DNA of 64,000 nucleotides from Chloranthus sessilifolius (GCA_021018995.1 CM037587.1:5706866-5770865); one strand, 5' to 3'; shown: positions 35,394 to 48,325, counted from the first letter of the stretch. Numbers and translations are program-made. Notes: generated by a model not told the origin, from the letters alone.

Positions 35394-36500
35394 CTAACAG
35401 AGATCTCTTTTTGGGTTATCTTTTTCTGTTCTTTTTTTTTCATATATACACAGCTGTATATATTTTGGGTTTTGTTTTTTTTTGTAAAGGAAGCAGCAAA
35501 ATAGAAAGTGTGTCATGTCATTATCTTTTTGGGACGTGACACTCTGCAGGCAACACTTGTAAAGAAAGGGAATGAAATCTATACATGCGCTCTTGTTTTT
35601 CTTTTTGTAATTCTGCAATGTAAGACTTTTTATGGGGATTTTCTCTTTCACCTAATGGGGTTTTTTTTTTATTTTTATGGAAAAGGGAAATCTATTTTCT
35701 TCTTTTTTTTTATTTTTGGAATTTTCTCCTCCACAGTGTGAGGCTTTTTATGGGAAAGGGAAATCTATTATCTTTTTTAGAATTTTCTCCTCCACAGTGT
35801 GAGGCTTTTTATGGGAAAGGAAAATCTATTTTCTTTTTTGAAATTTTCTCCTCCACAGTGTGAGGCTTTTTATGGGAAAGGAAAATCTATTTTCTTTTTT
35901 GAAATTTTCTCCTCCACAGTGTGGGGCTTTTTATGGGAAAGGGAAATCTATTTTCTTTTTGGAATTTTCTTTTCTTTTGTGATGCCGGTAACCACAAGGC
36001 CAAACCAGCGGGTCCCCTTCTTTTTTTTTTTTTTTGAGCATGGCTGAACCCTGTTCGTGAGATGTAGGTTTTTTCTTTAAACGTGGGAAGGTCAGCTTCC
36101 CCGGGATTGGTCTAGCCTTCTGTCTTTTCCTTTGGTCATGCGTCAGACGCCGTGGTAGAGACGACATACTTGATCGGGATCTGATCCAATTTTCACATGG
36201 GTGGCCCAGCAAAGAGGAGGAGAGGCTCAAGGGATCCAAACAAAAGCAGGCAGGCCAGGACAGATCTTCTCCTAATCTCTCTTTTCTTGACATTTTTTGC
36301 TCATAGCGCCCAAGACGAGTTTTCGCCATGCCTGTCATCCCAGTTTTTACCCGTAGCGCCCTTTCGGGTTTTCACCACGTCCATGGGTTCGCTCTCTTAC
36401 CCCAGGTGCCCTTTCAGGTTTTCACCTGGTCTGCGTGAGTTCGCTGTTTTTACCCATGGCGCCCTTTCGGGTTTTCACCACGTCCGTCTTATTTTGAACT
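35394..36500. repeat. Tat 3' tandem repeats (61-bp and about 53-bp units)
   Basis: CCACAGTGTG starts at 35731, 35792, 35853 and 35914, a 61-bp unit with GGCTTTTTATGGGAAAGG and TCTATTTTCTTTTT; a weaker copy lies near 35606. A second array near 36350-36490 repeats GCCCTTTCGGGTTTTCACCA about every 53 bp. Amplified tandem repeats in the 3' untranslated region are known for Tat elements such as Retand. Confidence 0.88.
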
Positions 36501-37095
36501 CAAATTAATTAATTAATTGTTTTTTTCTTTTTTTTTTTTTTAGAACCAGAAAGCCACGACATGGGCGTCGATTCCGTCATAGCCGGCTGAATGAAGTTCT
36601 GCAGGGTTTGTTAACTCGGCTTGTTCTGATGCCGTAGATGTTATAACCGCTTGTGGACCTTAAAGAGGGCTTTCTTCCGGGTTGTAATGTGGTTGGGGTT
36701 CAAACAGGTTGGGTTTTTTTGGGGATTTGGATCAAAGTTTGGGGTGATTTCTAGATTCGGGGACTCCTTTTTCTTTCCAAAAGCTTTTTATGCCCCAATC
36801 ATCATCATCATTTTTTTTTTGTTGTTTTTTTTTTTGGGTACCCCTCTTTTTCTTTGTTGTTTTTTTTTTAGGGGCGCCTTCTTCTTCTTCTTTTGGTTTG
36901 GATTTTTCCTCCCTTTTCTTCTTTCATCTTCTTTTTTTTGGAATTTTAGGTGGGGTATATGAAAGAAATGGTTGTTGGCCCGAAGTGTGTAGCAAAAAGG
37001 GGTGAAGGTTTTCAGGGAATATTCTTTTGGGCTACTTAAGTTTGAAATGATGGCCTCTTTTATGGATCCCTTAAGCGGTCACGCATCTACTTTTA
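36501..37095. other. T-rich spacer downstream of integrase
   Basis: Poly(T)-rich low complexity (36520-36540, 36810-36940) with no gene. It is the 3' flank of gag-pol on the minus strand. Confidence 0.6.
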
Positions 37096-38210
37096 TCAAA
37101 ACTTACCTTGTCCCAAGACGTATGAGTAGAACTTACAGAGGTATCCAGCGTTGATGGGCTCAGGAAAGTGGTCTCCGTCCATGGTGGCAAGGCGAACGGC
37201 GTATCCTGGCAGAACCTCTCGGACGATGTAGGGTCCTTCCCAATTTGGCCTAAACTTCCCTCTCGGATCGGCGTGGAGAGACGGAAAATTTTTCTTCAGT
37301 ACAGTGTCTCCTACCTTCAGATCTCGGCCACGGACGCGCTTATTGTAAGCACGTGCAATTCTCCTCTGATAGACCTGAGTGTGGCACAAGGCTAGGAGTC
37401 TTTTCTCGTCAATTAGGTCTAGCTATTCAAAACGGGCTCTTTCCCTCTCAGCTTCAAGTAGATGGGATTCTAAAAGGATACGGAGTGACGGTACCTCGAC
37501 CTCAATGGGTAGCACGGCCTTGGTCCCATACACAAGGTAGAATGGTGTTACCCCTGTTGCGGTGCGGGTAGACGTTCTATAGGCCCAAAGGGCGAAGGGT
37601 AACTGCTCACTCCAATCTCTGTAAGTAACTACCATCTTCTCCAGGATGCGGATCAGAGTTTTGTTGGCTGCCTCCACAGCTCCATTCATCTGAGGCCTGT
37701 ACGGGGATGAACAATGATGCTTGATCTTGAACCGCTCACACAAGGCCCGAATGTGCCTATTAGCGAAATTAGTGCCATTATCAGTGATGATATCTTTGGA
37801 TACGCCGAATCTGCAAATGATGTTGTTCTTGATGAACTTCTCAACATGGCTAGCCTTAATGCTCGTATAGGAGGCCGCCTCTACCCATTTTGTAAAGTAT
37901 TCCACAACGACGAGGATGAATTGATGTCCATTGGAAGCCTTAGGATTGATCTTGCCCCAGGTGGTGTCGAGACCCCAGGTGGCGAACAACCAAGGAGTGG
38001 CCATGCTGTGCAAGTCAATGGCCGGAGCGTGTATTAAGCTGGAGTGCTCTTGGCAGTTGTAGCACCTCTGTACGTGCTTGCAGCAATCAGTCTCCAAAGT
38101 AGTCCAAAAGTATCCTTGCCTTAGAATTTTCTTAGCGAGCATGTGACCACTGACGTGGGCTCCGCAGACCCCTTCATGAATCTCCTTCATGATCTCAATC
38201 ACTTTTTTCT
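37096..38210 (-). pseudogene. Tat integrase
   Basis: Integrase inserts the cDNA into the genome. The N-terminal HHCC zinc finger reads HVSGHMLAKKILRQGYFW...CYNCQEH (about 38150-38050). The catalytic core has the first D in WGLDTTWG, the second in IITDNGTNFA (about 37775) and the glutamate in QMNGAVEAANK (about 37690). The C-terminal region has VLKKNFPSLHADPRGKFRPN and ends with a stop at 37096. The GLDTTWGKI stretch has extra residues compared with the usual W-G-D-G-K form, and a frame break near 37400 separates core and C-terminus, so it is probably inactive. Confidence 0.93.
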
Positions 38211-39640
38211 GGGTTAGGCATCAGAGCAGAATATTGTCGTGAGACCGTCTATATAGGAGATCACCGTAGATGACGTAGTTTGTTGCCAATCGCTGGATGG
38301 TGCGTTTGTCTACCTTTGATGTTCCTTCCGGGACAGTTCGGGTCTCGAGGAAATTCTTGATGTCTTAGAACTAGGGTGGTTGGTCCTCTATCTCCGTAGG
38401 TCCTTCGATCAGGTGACAGAAAGCTGATTCATTCCTCTGCTCTATCATGATCGGCTTCATCACCACTCCATATGGAATCTCAACCATAGAGGTTAGGGTA
38501 GCCAGGGCGTCAGCAAACCGATTTCTTGCTCGCGGCACATAGGAGAAGGTGACCTCCTCAAAGCAGGATATCAGATCCTCCAGATGTTCATGGTATGGAT
38601 CAGTTTCTCATCCTTGGTCTTCCAATCCCCATTGGTTTGACATATAATTAACTGTGAATCTCCAAAGACCATAAGGTGAGTTATATTTAGATCAAGAGCC
38701 GCCTGTAAACCAGCTGTACAGGCCTCATACTCGGCCATATTGTTGGTGCAGGGGAAGTTCAATTTGATTGAGATGGGTATATGGGATCCTTTCGGCGAGA
38801 TAAGAATGGCGCCAACTCCTTGGCCCTCAACATGCGATGCCCCATCGAAGTGTATTACCCAGGGCTCCTCCGTTTCCTCCAGATCCTCGCTACCATGAAC
38901 AAAATGTCTTCATCAGGGAATTCGGTCCTTAGAGGCTCATAGTTCGGCAGAGGGTTCTCAGCAAGATGATCGGCGAGTGCCTGCCCCTTAATCGACTTCT
39001 GGGTGACATAAGTAATGTCAAACTCGAATAGGAGTAGTTGCCATCGTGCGATTCGCCAAGAGAGCGTGTTTCTCGAATAGTACTTCAACGGATCCATCCG
39101 TGCTAGAAGTGTAGAAACGGCACAGGATAACAGGTAGTGTCGAAGTCTCTGAGTAGCCCAAGCGGCGCCGGGCATGCTTTCTCGAGATGAGAATAAGCGC
39201 GTCTAATGTCGGAATTTCTTGCTTAGGTAATAGATGGCTGCTCTCTTCTTCCCGTCTCATCATCTTTGTCTAACACCGACCCATGGAAAACTTCGATGTG
39301 GACAAGTACATTATCGAGGTCTATCGGTGCAGGCGGTACCAATACCGGAGGTTTTAGGAGATAACCTTTAATCTTGTTGAATGCAGCCTGGCAGCCATCA
39401 TTCCACTCAACTGGTGAGTCCTTTCTCAGCAGCTTGAAGATTGGTGCGCATATCGGAGTTAATTGTGCGATGAATCGACTGATGTACTGGATCCTGCCTA
39501 AAAAGCCTCTGACTTCCTTATCTGTAGATGGTGGTGGCATTTCAGTGATGGCCTTGATCTTGGTCGGATCGACCTCGATCCCTCTCCTACTGACAATAAA
39601 GCCCAACAACTTTCCAGACATAGCGCCGAAGGAGCACTTC
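38211..39640 (-). pseudogene. Tat RNase H and second (archaeal-type) RNase H
   Basis: Downstream of RT, minus strand, the RT connection reads LLGFIVSRRGIEVDPTKI and GFLGRIQYISRFIAQLTPIC (39620-39440). Remnants of the first RNase H follow, with LLFEFDITYVTQKSIKGQAL and ADHLAENPLP (39030-38940). A second RNase H then has NNMAEYEACTAGLQAALDL and VFGDSQLIICQ (38750-38640). NNMAEYEA and GDSQL are the signature of the extra archaeal-type RNase H found in the Tat lineage. Several frame changes and stops interrupt the region. Confidence 0.88.
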
Positions 39641-40380
39641 TAGGGATTCAACCGCAATCTGTATTTTCTCAACCTCTCGAATAGCTTCTGAAGGTTTACC
39701 AAGTGGTCCTCTCTTTCTGGCGATTTGGCAATCATGTCGTCGACGTATACCTCGATCTCTCGGTGCATCATGTCATGGAACAGGGCCGTCATTGCTCTTT
39801 GATAGGTTGCCCCAGCATTCTTCAGCCTGAATGGCATTACTTTATAGCAGAAGGTTCCCCAGGGGGTAATGAACGCTGTCTTTTCACGATCAACCTCTGC
39901 CATCTTTATCTAATTGTATCCTGAGAATCCATCCATAAATGAGAGCATTCCATGCTTTGCGGTGTTATCAACCAAGATATCGATGTGTGGCAGTGGGAAA
40001 TCGTCCTTAGGGCTCGCCTTGTTGAGATTTTGGAAGTCGATACACATTCGAACCTTTCCATCCTTCTTTAGTGCAGGGCGATATTGGCTATGCCTGTGGG
40101 TACTTGGATACCATGAGGAAACACGTCATCTTGTTTAATGACCTCATCCTTCACCTTCAACATCCATTGGTCGAGTCGTCTCACACATTTCACCGGCTTA
40201 ACATCGGGGTAGAGTGGCAACTCATGCTCAACCAGATCGGTATCCAAACTAGGCATGTCCTCATACGACCATGCGAAGATGTTTTGGTATGACCGAAGGA
40301 AGTCTATCATACCTTTCCTCTTCGCAGGGGACAGCGATGTTCCGATTTTGGTGATTCTGGGGGCCTCTGTGGTGCCCAAA
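39641..40380 (-). pseudogene. Tat reverse transcriptase
   Basis: Minus strand: HELPLYPDVKPVKCVRRLDQ (about 40220), a frameshift near 40080, then IDFQNLNKASPKDDFPLPHI in another frame. MAEVDREKTAFITPWGTFCY and VMPFRLKNAGATYQRAM follow, with the catalytic EVYVDDMIAKS near 39745. YVDD is the polymerase active site and is preserved, but the frame is broken at least twice, so no full RT can be made. Confidence 0.92.
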
Positions 40381-41900
40381 TTGACATCTTCCGTCTCTTT
40401 GACGATCGGGTAGGGCCATGCTCAAAATCGGCAAATTGTTTGAGGAGCTCATTGGGTAGCTCGTCGGTTTGGCCTTCCTCGTCCAGACTCGTGACTCCTA
40501 CCTCTTCTTGTATTTCTACAGGGAAGGGGTTGGCTTCACATGGGACGGGTATCACGACATTGATTTTATTAGGAATTTTAAAGGACAATATTTTTAGAAT
40601 TGGTATTTTTTCTATTTTTATGGTCTTTTGCATTTTTTCGGAAGTCAGCCCCTGGCAATGTGGATCTCTATATATACAAGGTAGAGTGGTCCAGAGGCTA
40701 ACCTCATTTTTTACAGGTTGTTTTTTTGTGGAGAGTCGGTGCCATTTTCACGGTATTTGGTAGCTCTCAAGAGTTGGGGCAAGGATGCCCAGTTACTCAC
40801 CTGCGAGACCTGGCCTTTACCTCTTGATCGATGCTTGCATTTCTTCCCTCAACATATTTACAGAGGGATCCTTCGGGACCTTGTCCTCTATGGTTAGGAG
40901 GGGCCCAGAGTGGTTGGTGCTGGAGGGGTGGATCGGGGAACTTCTTCCTCAAACAAGGAAAGGGCGGCTAAGTCCATTTCGAAGTCTGGGGGAATGATGT
41001 AGGGATTGGTGGGGTGGATTGAAGTAGGCTTATGTGGGGTTACCCTCGTCTCCCCATTCAGATCAATTTTTACTACCCCGGCACTCACAAAGGTTTCACG
41101 GATGTGGGGGCGAGCGTGAGGTTCCTCTTCCAAGATGATTCCTCTCGCCTTGGCGGCTACTGCGGCTCTCATCTTTTCCTTGGCTTCTCTGACTTCCTCT
41201 TCTCTGGGCCTGCAGCCTAAGCCGAATTTAGTTTGTTGCCTCCTTGAAGGCGTGGTCCTAGTCCTTTCCCTTTTTGATGGCCCCATCTGTGGAGCATGAA
41301 TACAACTGCGTCCATTCCTCCTCCAGTTTTATCCGGGGTCTTTTCAGTTGGTCCGAGGGTAACATTTGAGAAGTCATACTCAAATCGATGGAGATCGGCG
41401 TCCTCAGTTGTGTGCGGTATGTTCAGCACTTTCGGATTCTCAATGTGCAGAGCACTCTTCCCCATGTCCTCTCTGCTCTCACCTATGATGGTGACAATTT
41501 TTCCTTCTGAGATAAATCAGAGCTTTTGGTGCAGGGTAGATGGTATTGCTCCGAGCTTATGTATCCACGGCCGGCCTAATAGCAGATTGAAGGTAGACTT
41601 GATGTCCATCACTTGAAAGGGGGTGGTGAAGGTTTACGGTCCGAGGATCAGGTCAAGGTCTACTTCTCCTATGATTTCCCTTCTAGTGTTGTCGAATCCA
41701 CGTGCGCTTGATATGGATGGCCGGAAGGTGTCGGGGTTCGCCCCAATTTTGATTGCCGTCCTTAGAGGGCATACGTTCAGCCCCGACCCGTTGTCGATTA
41801 GGTCCATCGGTACCACCAAGTTCCCTACTTTCCTTTGTTATATTCGGGGTTTAGAATGGTCATTCCTCGATCGGTAGGTCTCTGAAAGAGATGGCGTTTG
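40381..41900 (-). pseudogene. Tat protease and G-patch region
   Basis: The aspartic protease active site reads LIDNGSGLNVCPL (about 41800), the DNGS form used in the Tat lineage, followed by FDNTRREIIGEVDLDLILGP. Downstream comes a glycine-rich G-patch (GHQKGKGLGPRLQGGN in one frame, GLGCRPREEEV in the next, 41270-41180). The G-patch is an RNA-binding motif repeatedly found after the protease in these elements. A frame break lies inside the G-patch. The stretch to 40381 is a linker, IRETFVSAG and similar, toward RT. Confidence 0.85.
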
Positions 41901-43180
41901 GGGCCAACACTTGCCCTATTATTTCCCCTACTTCATCTGGAGTTACATGGGTGGAGACATGCGCGTCCTTGAGCGCTCCCATTAGGGCTTGAAAGTGGAG
42001 TGGAGACGTGATTAACAAATCCCACACAGTAATATGTGCGGGTGTTCTCTTGAGCTGTGTCTCCAGTATGTGCTCCCTGGCTATTTTTTCAAAGGGATTT
42101 TCTATGGCCTGTTCTTTCTTCTTTTCTTCTCCTCTGACTGCCCCTGATGCTTGGTTGGAGATCTACGACCGATAGTAACTAATTCAATGACCTCTTCTTG
42201 GTTGCACCCAAAGATTCATGTCCGTCTGTTCATAGCTCAATGGTACGATGCGGGTAATGTGAGAAATGGAGTGTGTGAGGATTAGGAGGATTGGGCCGGA
42301 TATCTTGGTTTCTCGGGTTCACCAGTTAACTCCAATGGGGGTGGAATGGTAGTGGGGGAATTGATGAATTGGAGTTATGGGGCACGGAGGGGCTTGTCTT
42401 GGTGTTACTGGGCATGGTAGGACCAATGGTGATTGGGTGATGAGGGATTGGGTGAGGGTTGCTTGTCCGGTGGCGGTGGAGTTGGGTTAAGGCCAAAATA
42501 GCGAAGGGATGGCGGAGTGTGGTAGGTTTGGAGGGATGGGGAGGCGTTTGAGGTGTGGTGGGGGCGGGGTGATAGGGATATGAAGGGTTTGTATATGAGG
42601 AGGTATGATGGGATGGTGATGAGTTTGTGGATGAAGTGGGGTAAATTGAGGATGATGGAGTTGTGCATTGAGCGGGATGGTTTGGATATGGCGGGGTAGT
42701 GGGTGGAATGGGGGGGTATAAAGGGTTTGTGGCATGGTGGGATGATGAGGGGTTAGTAGATGAAATGGGATAGATTGGGGATGATGGAGATGATGGAGTT
42801 GTGCATGGAGTGGGGTAATTGGGGGGCGATGGAGGGGTGTATGGGGTAAATTGGGTGGTGGGATTTGAAGGTGTGTATGGAATGGGGTAACTTGGGGATG
42901 GCGGAGTAATGTATTGGGTGGAGGGACTTGAGGGTGTTTATGGGGTAGGATAATATGGGGATGGTGGAATTGCGTAGTGAACAGGATGATTTATGTGTGA
43001 CGGAGGGATGTATGGGGTAAATTGGGCGTGGGGTGGATACGCGTATGATTGCGATGGGGCTGTGCCCGTTTGGATTTGAGAGGCGGGAGCGGGGTTGGAA
43101 AAATACTGCCCTAAATCTAAGGGCTCCTCTTGGCAAGCCGGTGTGGGAAAATAATCGGCAAGATACAATGGCTCGATCAC
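41901..43180 (-). pseudogene. Tat gag-protease linker, proline/histidine-rich repeats
   Basis: From about 43180 to 42400 the minus strand is low-complexity coding-like DNA (on the plus strand GGGGTA/GATGG-rich). One frame gives QFTPYIPPSHINHPV and related Pro/Tyr/His/Ile words repeated many times, with the periodicity blurred. It then turns into ordinary coding-like sequence toward the protease. Frames shift often. It could be an expanded disordered linker of the gag C-terminus. Confidence 0.6.
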
Positions 43181-46140
43181 CCCAACAAATAGTTCATCTT
43201 CGTTCGGCCTGGGGAGTGAAAATTCTTCCTGATTGCTAATATAATCTGAAGGGTCAAACTCTTCTTCTTCTTCCTCTATCCAATGTATGTTAGGCCTGGG
43301 GCCTCCTGGGTGCGGTGGTAGAGGGGCTTGATGGATATTCTGGTCCTGCCCTTGGGGAAGTGGCGGGGGTATGATCTTTCCCGCCTCTATCAGATCTTAG
43401 ACCGCGTGCTTTAACGGGAAGCACCGGTCCGTAGGGTGACCCGGTCCCTGGTAGAAATTGCAATGCAGATTCGGATCATAATTCCTTGGTATTGGGTGGG
43501 GTGGCGGGCGAGGTTGGAGTAAATTGACCAGGCCTTTCTATAGTAATACCGGCAGTAAGACACTCAAGGATTGCCCCAACGGGGTGAATACTCGTTCAAA
43601 ACGTGCTTTCATCTGTTCCGGGGTAAACGGGGCTCTTAGTCCGTTGCTTGGCCTTGATACTTGTTCAAAAGCATTCGGTGGTTGTGTAACGGAGTTGTAT
43701 CGAGCGTTGGTATTGGCACAGGGGTAAACAATGTTCATACCTCATCCTTGGTCTTCTTTCAATTCTTGGTTCTGACTTTTGAACCCGGTGGCCCCGTTGG
43801 CCACATTCCTTCCTAACCTGCCCTCTCTAATGGCGTCTTCGCAACGATTGGCGTTTCGAACCAGATCAGCAAAACTTGACTGCTGCTGATATACTAAAAA
43901 ACCTGCGATGACTGGGAGGGCTCCCTTGGTTATCAATTCCATTTGCTCATCATCGGGGATCCGATGAGTTACCTGAGCGGCTAAGGCCCTCCACCTCCCC
44001 AAGTAAGCACTGAATGTTTCATCATGTCTTTGCTTTAATCGGGCCAAGTCTGACTTCCTTGGTTCTATGTCCATGTTATAGACATATTGTTCTTGAAATA
44101 ATCGTGTCAGGTCCTTCCAATTTTTTATCATGGATGGTTCCAAGGATGTGAACTATCTCAGTGCTGGGCCCGTCAAACTCTTCTGGAACACCTTGATGAG
44201 GAGTCGTTCATCTCCGCCATACTGGCACATATCCCCGCAGTAAGATTTCAAGTGGGCGATGGGGTTGCCAGTGCCATTATACTTATCGAATGATGGCATC
44301 TTGAATTTCTGTGGCAAGGGAACATTAGAGAACAGACATAAGTCTGAAAAGTCCGTTGAGTGTAGTTCCATTCCTCCCATCTTCATCACCGCTATACGTA
44401 TTACATCTGCTCATTCTTTTTTTGCTCTGGTTCCTTTGAGGCCGCGGCGGGGACCGCTTCCCCCTGATTTGGTTCGACCCTAGGTGTGATGATGGTGGGC
44501 CCGGGAGGGTTAAAACTGGCAGCTCCTCCACTGTTGCGAATCTCATCCTCCTCGTACTGTTGGTCATGGTATTGGTGAGGGGCGAGCTCTGCTATTTGAA
44601 CTTGGGGGTGATGGGTTGGATGACCTGGTGGGGCCATATGGTTTGTAGGGGATGAGAAGGGATAAATGGGTGAGCGTTTTGTGGGTAAGTGATGTGCTGA
44701 GTTGGGTGCACGTTCTGGGGGTGATGGGGGTGTGATTGAGGTGGTGGGATGTTGTGGTTTTGAGGAATGGGATGGATTGGATTTCCCATTGGAGGTGGGA
44801 TGGGGGCGTAAGGGGTATAGGTGAATGAAGGGTATTGGTGGGGGGGTATGGGGTTAGTGAATGGGCTTTGATGAGCGTGGGCGGATGGGCCTTGGGTTTG
44901 AGGGATTTGGGTTTGATGGTTTTGGAAGGCTTGACCTGTGGGCCTTGGGCCTGGGTGTGGGGCTTAATATGACTTTGGGCCAATGGGCCTTGTTGAGTTT
45001 GGGTTACTGGGCCATGAGGGGGTTAGGTTTGTGTCCATGGGCCCTGGGCTTGGGTTTGATAGGTTTGGGTCCAAAGGCCCTGGGGGGCTTGGACCTGGAC
45101 CTGGGTCTGATGGGCTCGGGCTTGGGCCCATGGGTTTTGAGGGTTTTGGGCCTGGGTCTGATGGGCTTGGGCTTGGGCCCATGGGTTTTGAGGGTCTTGG
45201 GTCTGAGCCTGGGTTTGGTGGGTTTGGGCTTGAGCCCACAGGTTTGGAGGCTTTTGGGCTGGGGCCTGGGCCTGATGGGTTTGGGGTTGGGCCCATGGGT
45301 TTTGAGGGTCTTGGGTCTGGGCCCATGGCTCTAGAGGTGTTTGGGCTGGGGCCCATGGATTTGTGTGGGTTTGGGTCTGGGAGTGAGGTGGGGGATTTTG
45401 GGAGGTATGAACGATGGGTGGTTGGGCATGGTTAGGAGGGAATGGGGTATGGAGGTTTTGGACATTTGGATGCGGGGTTTGAGAGGTAGGGTTGCGAAAA
45501 GCAGCCCATAGAGCGTACATCGTTCTCATGTCCTCCATCGAGGGCATGGATTCAGGTGTGAGATTGGGGGGTGATGGCTCACTTAAGGATGGAGGTGGTT
45601 GGGAGAAATTGGGCATGACTCGGGTAAATGGGGGGGCATGTTGGGATGTGGATGGGCCATGTGGTGGGAATGGTATGTGAGATGGGGTGGATGGGATGTA
45701 GGATGTTGGGGGCATGGGTGATGAGAGGGATGGAACGTGGGAAGTAGGCGGGGGATGGGACTCCCTAGGGGGTCTTTGGAAGTATGGGGATGCGGTAAGG
45801 GTGTTTGGATGGGAGATGGGGATGTAAGGATCGGTTGGAAAATGAGGGGTTTCAGTAGGGGATGAAAAAGGGGTATGTTGGGAGAATGTGAGGGAAGGGG
45901 ATGAGGTGGAGGTGAACACGGGCGCCCCAAATGGGCCCGTGATATCGAACCTGGTTTGGGTGAAGGTGTCGGAGATCGGGTCTTCTCCTATACGGGAATG
46001 GGAAGGGGATGACAGTGGGGATGTATCAGCTCTTGACATGATCCGCTGACGAGTGTTGTACCGATGTCGCGGGTAAGGGCCAAATACCTTCCTGGTTCTT
46101 CTCCTACGGGCCGGTTTTGAGGTCGCCGTAGTGACGATCA
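43181..46140 (-). pseudogene. Tat gag
   Basis: Gag forms the particle that packages element RNA. The N-terminal part starts near 46140 (no ATG visible there; the frame could begin upstream after a splice) with RRRRTRKVFGPYPRHRYNTR. A long Pro/Gln-rich region includes repeats of (Q)THQTQAQ...PQNPWAQ (45020-45370). The conserved core is FKMPSFDKYNGTGNPIAHLK and FQEQYVYNMDIEPRKSDLAR with ETFSAYLGRWRALAAQV (44310-43980). A zinc-knuckle-like CNFYQGPGHPTDRC lies near 43466-43425, followed by an in-frame TAA. Frame breaks occur at about 45020, 44400, 44150 and 43740. Confidence 0.88.
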
Positions 46141-47605
46141 CACCAAGGTATATTTTTTATTGTTTTTCTTTGTGTGTTTTTTTTTGGGTTTTGGAAAATG
46201 ATGATGATTTTATTTTTTTGTTTTTGAAAAGTGAATTTTTTGTTGTTATTTTTTATTTTTGATTTTGATTGATTTTTTTTTTTGAAGGTGGATTTTTTGA
46301 AGATGAGGATTTTCTTTCTCTCTTTTTTTTCAAATTGCAATTAACTCCCCTCTACTTAGATGAATGATGACCTGGGCCCAGGGTCAACTCCCGTTTCGGG
46401 CGATATATGTACCTTTAGTAGGTCCCATAGCGGGATCCGACACACTTCGAAAGAAGCGAAAGGGAACCCTTTTGTTCTATTGAAGGCGAGGGAATCCACG
46501 CAAATGACCCGATCCCCCAGAGCAAATCAATAAGAAGTCGCCTTCTTTTGACTGGACGAGGGCATATTGGGTGTTAGAGAATGTGGGAGGCTACCACGGA
46601 CACTAATACCGCTAATCGGGGAATTGGGGTGGTGGATTGGGCCTCAGGTCGGGTTCGTCAGATATATCTTGGGCGGTATATTATGCACGCTCGACCAAAA
46701 AGTGTAGATTTACCGGAATCATGAGTATATTATATACGTCAGTGGTAAATTTGGGCTTGATTTTGGTCGGGCGATATATTATATAATCGCCGGGCAAAGG
46801 TTCCGCTTGATGACAAGGATGGACAAAGAAGTCTCAATGTGGGTCTTTGAATCGGGTTTCTGGGAGAAATGCTCCCGGACCGGGCCAGGTTTGTTATCGG
46901 GTCCCTCCTTTCTGTTTCCTAGGGATAGACGGCTGAATTTTGGGTTTTCTACGCTCTCACCAATGCGGATTTTACGGCTTGATCGGAATTGGCAACCCAA
47001 CCGATATACCTCCGGCGCAAGCGCCTTCTCAGGTACTGGAATGGGTGGTTCTTTTCAGGATCATCACCACTAGGGCTGCCGCCTTACTGGGAACCGGGTA
47101 AATTGTATCTGTGCCTAAACCCCCCAAAAACTACCCAAAAATACAAAAATATATTCAATTATGTCCCCATACTGTTGGTTCACTTTTAATTACAAACTTT
47201 TATAGGGGAGTGAGATTAAATCCAAAATCGGGTTGGGGATGACAAACCCGTGCCGCCTCAACGGGCCGGCGTTCAAAGGTGAAATATGATGACCGAAATA
47301 AAGTGCGCAAGTAGGCCCGCCAAACAGCTAAGGCTTGTAAATGACGTGAAAATAAATGCGAGCGGGCCCGCCAAACGGCTAAGGCGGCTTACATGACAAG
47401 AATCGTAAAAGCTGAAATTTAAGGCACAAGAAGGCCTGCCAAACGGCTAAAGCACTTAAAGGACTGAATCGTAGGGGTGAGTACGTTAGTAAAAACAACA
47501 AAAAATAACGAAAAACAGCAGCAAATTAGAACAAAAAAAAGCCATGGTTAGTAAAATAATAAAATAAAAGGAAAGGCCAACAAGAGGGGAAGTGCTAGGG
47601 TGAAA
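46141..47605 (-). other. Tat 5' leader
   Basis: Between the PBS and gag. It has an A-rich (minus strand) stretch at 46150-46340, eroded palindrome units at 46671-46795 with cores such as GGCGATATATTATATAATCGCC split by small changes, and a run of GGCCCGCCAAACNGCTAAGGC words repeated near 47313, 47366 and 47431 (about 60-bp period). No gene is recognised. Confidence 0.7.
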
Positions 47606-47623
47606 TCCCCAGCAGAGTCGCCA
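47606..47623 (-). other. primer binding site of Tat element
   Basis: Minus strand TGGCGACTCTGCTGGGGA begins two bases after the 5' LTR. Position and the leading TGG are as expected for a tRNA 3' end match. Ogre-type elements are reported to use tRNA-Arg; I could not align the tRNA here. Confidence 0.75.
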
Positions 47624-48325
47624 TCTGTGCGACCGTGGATCCTTTCGAACTCGTCGCGGCGATGCGCTCGCCTTTAATAAAATGTAGAGTCGCCACCCGG
47701 AGCTTTTGGTGACCCGGGAAACCTTCAAATCAATATTTTGAGCACCGAAGTGCTAAATATGACTCTGATTTACCGGTCTTTGCCAAAGGCTCTAGGGTAG
47801 GGGCTTCGGTTATCGATCGAGAAGGGTTTAGGCACCCGATCAACCCGCACGTAGCGGTCTCTATCTATGGCCAAAATAAAAATAAAAAGGGCGGAGCTTC
47901 CCCTTGCCCGAAGGTAATACGGTCCTATCAAGCTTTGAGCCAAACTGAAATTTCGGCGGCGTAACGGCTTGAATCCTTGGACGGAGGAGACACCAAGAAG
48001 GTAGAGGAAGAGAGGGGTGAGCCGGAGCTCATGAGCCCTTGTTGCACCGTGGAAGATCTTTGCTTTGGCGTGCTTCCGATGGCTTAAATGGTGTGAAAAT
48101 GGGTTCTAATGCTAGGATTCAATAAAATAGGAAGTGTAGGGTAAGGCCAAAGGCTAGACTTTAGCTAAAGGGAGTGATCTAATGGTTGAAATGGATTAGA
48201 AAAGATGAACTAAGCTTGCTGAAATTCTGGAAAATGAGTGCATTTTCTCTCACTAGGGTTCTCTCTTGAGCTCCAAATCCTTAACCTCCAATTTTTTCTA
48301 ACCCTTAAGGAAGAGGGGGGCCTCT

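Noticed and set aside
42405..43136. His/Pro/Ile-rich frames as a possible independent antifreeze-like or cell-wall protein
   Set aside because: They are part of the expanded gag-protease linker of the Tat element and shift frame repeatedly.
44861..45435. Long plus-strand frames rich in Gly/Leu (GLGLGP repeats)
   Set aside because: They are the complement of the Pro/Gln-rich repeat region of Tat gag on the minus strand; biased codons keep the opposite frames open.
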